From: UBA5239 sp031548025
GTDB taxonomy: Bacteria; Verrucomicrobiota; Lentisphaeria; Victivallales; Victivallaceae
Assembly: GCA_031548025.1 (NCBI GenBank)
Contig: JAVBRM010000136.1
Span: 13,521-77,520, forward strand
Length of the DNA: 64,000 bases
Direction of reading: 5' to 3'
Below the pieces are notes generated by a model. It saw only the letters and a list, made by a program, of their open reading frames with translations, ran no database searches and was not told the DNA's origin. A program made the translations under genes and the position numbers. Within the stretch, counting starts at the first letter, position 1, and every line of letters starts with the position of its first letter. Below, piece by piece: positions 61,517 to 64,000 of this stretch.

Positions 61517-63835
61517 CTATTGTTTTCTGGAATGCGGGCAGGCCAGGACGCATTGTTCGAAGTTGCACGGACGGATTTTCTTGACCTGAGGCAACTGCCG
61601 CATGGCGTCGGCCAACGCTTTTTCGTCAAGCTTTTCCGGGAAGGGCAGATCGAGGCTCCAACCGGTATACTGATTTCCTTCCGAACCGACCAGGCTATAA
61701 CGCTTGGCCCAGTTGCAGCGGTTAACGTCAATCTTGCGGAAAACCTGCGGAACTCCGCCGATCTCTACGCTGTGTTCTTCCGGCAGAAGCGCCGAAGTCT
61801 TGCAAGCGCTGAAACAAGTACCGGAGCAGTTGCCGCATTCCAGTTTGACCGCCGCCAATACCTCATCGGTAATCAGTTCGGCATCGGTGACGATGGCTAC
61901 ATAGCGCATGTTCGAACCGAACTGCGGATTGACCAGACTCCCGCACTTGCTGATCTTGCCCAGACCGGCTCCGGCAGCGGCAAAAACGTTGCTGAAGGCA
62001 TCCGGATATTCACCGCGCGGATTCATGCAGACCGAACCGGTATTGTGAAGGTCCAGCGTATAAACTCCTTTGTAGCCGGCTTCTTCCAGCAACCCGGTCA
62101 AATTCCAGGCCAACAGCCGCAACCGCATGATCGTTTCATACTGGGCGAAAACATACGGCCCGGCGGCTTCCGCCGGGGTGCGGGCGGTGATATTGACCGT
62201 TTCGTGAGGCATCCGCAACCCGATGACGATCACCGACTTGGCGTTTCTCAGATAGTTATCCGGCCCATAGACTTTGCGGGTCGCGGTGCTTACTTCCGGA
62301 TCGTAGGGCTTGTAGTTACTGTCCGCTTTGTTTTTCACCCGGAATTCGACCTCGCCTTCGTAGATCTTTTTCAGAGCGGGAACAATTTCTTGCAGGCGTT
62401 CAGCCGGGGTAATCCCCATGACATCGCATTCGCGCAGTTCCATTTCGCGACGCAAACGGCTGGTCAGCGCCCTTGCCGACAAAGTCTGCTGCGAATAGGG
62501 CAATTCCCACGAAGTAACCGGCAATTCGGCATCGGTCAACAGGGTCAAAGTACGGATTTCTTTGTCCTTTACTCCCGGTATCAGCACCGCTTGAAGCTTT
62601 TCTTCCGGGAATTTCAGATACTGACAGGCGCTATAGCCGTAGCGCTCCAGCAACCTCACCGCATCGTATCCGGCCTGAGTCATAATCGGATTCCAGGCGA
62701 TATCGAATTTATGGGTTTCGGCGTTGGGGGCGGAGAAATCGGCATCGATTTTATCGCGCTGCGAGAGCATGCTTACCGCCCGTACCGCTCCCGGCATCAA
62801 CTTGCCGATATCGATCCCGAGTTTTTCATTCAAGGTCGCGGCGTCGCTGACTACCACGTTGTCCACACCCCAGGCGGCGCCGAATGCGCGGATTTCTTCA
62901 AAAATACCGCGATGGAAAGCCTCGTCGCGAATCTCCGGATTGGCGATATGCTGACGACGGCGGCGCGGCGCGTTGGTGTATTCACGATCCCAGTAACGCA
63001 AGGGCTTCGGCAGACAGTAGCGCAGACAAGACCCCATCTCCCCATGCCGCGGGCGATACTTGAGCGCAGCATCCATGATCACCTGCTCGTCGACTTTATC
63101 CGGTATCGGCAAATCCAGGTCCAGATTGAAATGCTCGCCCCAGGAACAACGCCAGAGGTTTTTGTTGGCATAGCGGTACTTCTTGCCTTCGTACTCGATA
63201 ATATTCCAGCCGTTGATTTCCTTGGAGAGCGCCCCGGAACGGCATTCTTTTTTGCAAATCATGCAGTTATCGCAAACCGAGCCCGGCTCCACCAGGGGCG
63301 ACGGCGTTAGTTCCGCATCGGTAACGATCGTCACAAAACGGACGCGGGCGCCGAATTCCGGAGTTATCGCCAGGCCGCTGTATCCATACTCCGCCAAACC
63401 CGCCGCCACCGCCGCGTGAATGTGCGAAACGTCCGGTGCGAACTGTTCTTTCAAATCCTTGTATCCGCAATAACGCCAGATATTTGACGACACGATCGGA
63501 ACCGCGTTCCAACCCAGTTTTTCCAGAAAATTGCTCATCCGGTACGACATATCGTCCAGCCGCCAGTTCATATGATATTGGATCGTGTACGGACCGACTT
63601 CCTGGGGATGCTCGATCCCGCCGAGTTCAATCGCCGCATCCGGATGATGGACGGCCATGACAATGACCGACTTGGCGGTCGGCATGACCCCCTGCGGACT
63701 CATTTTCAACGGAGCTCCGTTGAAACGCTCGATGTTGGCGATTCCCACCAAATCGGCGCGCAAAGTTTCCATGGCGTAGTTCTTGAGTTTCATGGTTTCT
63801 GAATTGTCGACCCGGTAAAACAAATTTGTGCTCAT
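61517..63835 (-). CDS. Tandem QueG-like 4Fe-4S protein of unknown function
   Basis: A 772-residue cytoplasmic protein of two similar halves, each resembling epoxyqueuosine reductase/reductive-dehalogenase-like iron-sulfur proteins. Half one has CxxCxxCxxxC at about 186 (CDNCMICKKEC), then WRCSWGE and SCLRYC. Half two has CGNCSGTCFSAC at about 667, with spacing CxxCxxxCxxxC, then NRCNWAK and CNFEQCVLACP. Internal marks such as AKSVIVMAVHHP and AKSVIVIGLRMP, or FVTIVTDAEL and YVAIVTDAEL, prove the duplication. I chose the start at 63835 with AAGGAG nine bases before. A cobalamin-dependent reduction is possible but not demonstrated. Followed by an IclR gene. Confidence 0.78.
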   Translation of the reverse strand: MSTNLFYRVDNSETMKLKNYAMETLRADLVGIANIERFNGAPLKMSPQGVMPTAKSVIVMAVHHPDAAIELGGIEHPQEVGPYTIQYHMNWRLDDMSYRMSNFLEKLGWNAVPIVSSNIWRYCGYKDLKEQFAPDVSHIHAAVAAGLAEYGYSGLAITPEFGARVRFVTIVTDAELTPSPLVEPGSVCDNCMICKKECRSGALSKEINGWNIIEYEGKKYRYANKNLWRCSWGEHFNLDLDLPIPDKVDEQVIMDAALKYRPRHGEMGSCLRYCLPKPLRYWDREYTNAPRRRRQHIANPEIRDEAFHRGIFEEIRAFGAAWGVDNVVVSDAATLNEKLGIDIGKLMPGAVRAVSMLSQRDKIDADFSAPNAETHKFDIAWNPIMTQAGYDAVRLLERYGYSACQYLKFPEEKLQAVLIPGVKDKEIRTLTLLTDAELPVTSWELPYSQQTLSARALTSRLRREMELRECDVMGITPAERLQEIVPALKKIYEGEVEFRVKNKADSNYKPYDPEVSTATRKVYGPDNYLRNAKSVIVIGLRMPHETVNITARTPAEAAGPYVFAQYETIMRLRLLAWNLTGLLEEAGYKGVYTLDLHNTGSVCMNPRGEYPDAFSNVFAAAGAGLGKISKCGSLVNPQFGSNMRYVAIVTDAELITDEVLAAVKLECGNCSGTCFSACKTSALLPEEHSVEIGGVPQVFRKIDVNRCNWAKRYSLVGSEGNQYTGWSLDLPFPEKLDEKALADAMRQLPQVKKIRPCNFEQCVLACPHSRKQ

Positions 63836-63854
63836 TTTTGATTGCTCCTTCAAA

Positions 63855-63889
63855 TTCATTATTAATGAACTATATTCATTATACATGAA
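63855..63889. promoter_or_regulatory. Paired TTCAT-N5-ATGAA palindromes upstream of the iron-sulfur gene
   Basis: Two 15-base dyads, TTCATTATTAATGAA (63855-63869) and TTCATTATACATGAA (63875-63889), have start points 20 bases apart, which puts them on the same face of the helix about two turns apart. They lie just before the iron-sulfur gene and fit an IclR-type dimer pair. The remaining 63890-64000 is AT-rich with no gene seen. Confidence 0.55.
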
Positions 63890-64000
63890 TTTAATAAAAA
63901 ATCAATAGCGGTTCGTTAAAATTCCGGATTTTTTGATATTATCGCATGAATCTTGCTTCCCTCATTGAAAAAGTATCATTTACCGTTTATATTAATGCTG

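Noticed and set aside
61520..63310. 596-codon plus-strand frame opposite the iron-sulfur gene
   Set aside because: The minus strand has repeated cysteine motifs and a good ribosome site; the opposite frame lacks family features.
1..64000. tRNA, rRNA, CRISPR, prophage or insertion sequence
   Set aside because: Scanning the gaps showed no cloverleaf arms, no regularly spaced repeats, and no transposase or integrase motif in any frame I examined.

Overview
The window looks like chromosome of a Gram-negative, glycan-degrading anaerobe of the PVC group, most likely Lentisphaerota (Victivallis-like). This is inferred from several signs. Three operon-embedded pseudopilins carry the FTLIELLVVIAIIAIL start and a C-terminal DGH motif. 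Large secreted glycosidases are abundant, and AraC, LacI and IclR regulators sit beside individual glycan operons. There is a long MoxR/DUF58/BatA-type envelope operon, and genes for Kdo/heptose lipopolysaccharide synthesis. I found no tRNA, rRNA, CRISPR array, phage or transposase gene.

Layout. 1-1686: LPS precursor genes (kdsB start, heptose-7-phosphate kinase, small membrane protein). 1868-3175: secreted CE7-type esterase, followed by an intergenic block built of two inverted copies of one repeat. 3787-6498: gyrA. 6601-9754: AraC regulator divergent from an esterase/glycosidase fusion. 9762-11878: two glycosyltransferases whose downstream edge overlaps the leftover 3' tail of a sugar-acid dehydratase gene. 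12053-21506: glycan cassette A (AraC, sialidase-like protein, pseudopilin, two large paralogous glycosidases). 21493-26332: a minus-strand operon IclR, SDR dehydrogenase, GH42-like galactosidase, galactonate-type dehydratase. 26543-33822: cassette B (LacI with a clear promoter and two operators, pseudopilin, glycosidase-like protein, DUF4838 protein). 33888-45481: seven-gene envelope operon (degenerate C13-like/transglutaminase protein, MoxR, DUF58, BatA-like, coiled-coil protein, VWA protein, DUF4159). 45604-51388: cassette C (AraC, GH20-like hexosaminidase, pseudopilin, sialidase-like protein). 51482-54790: small membrane proteins, YgiQ radical SAM protein, a hypothetical protein. 55031-60719: Ser/Thr kinase, metallophosphoesterase, Ktr-type cation uptake pair and trmL. 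60714-63835: IclR regulator and a tandem QueG-like iron-sulfur protein with a paired palindrome in its promoter region.

How the genes work together. Cassettes A, B and C repeat one plan: a dedicated transcription factor, then a secreted hydrolase and a pseudopilin that is translationally coupled to, or closely spaced from, its neighbours. The hydrolases suggest attack on sialylated, N-acetylhexosamine- and galactose-containing glycans, such as host mucin or algal polymers. The IclR operon could take freed galactose through an oxidative route by SDR and dehydratase. The recurrent pseudopilin-glycosidase unit is the best candidate here for an undescribed system. Other points of interest are the tandem iron-sulfur protein, the C13-like/transglutaminase fusion, the altered selectivity filter in the Ktr-type transporter, and the dehydratase-tail scar.
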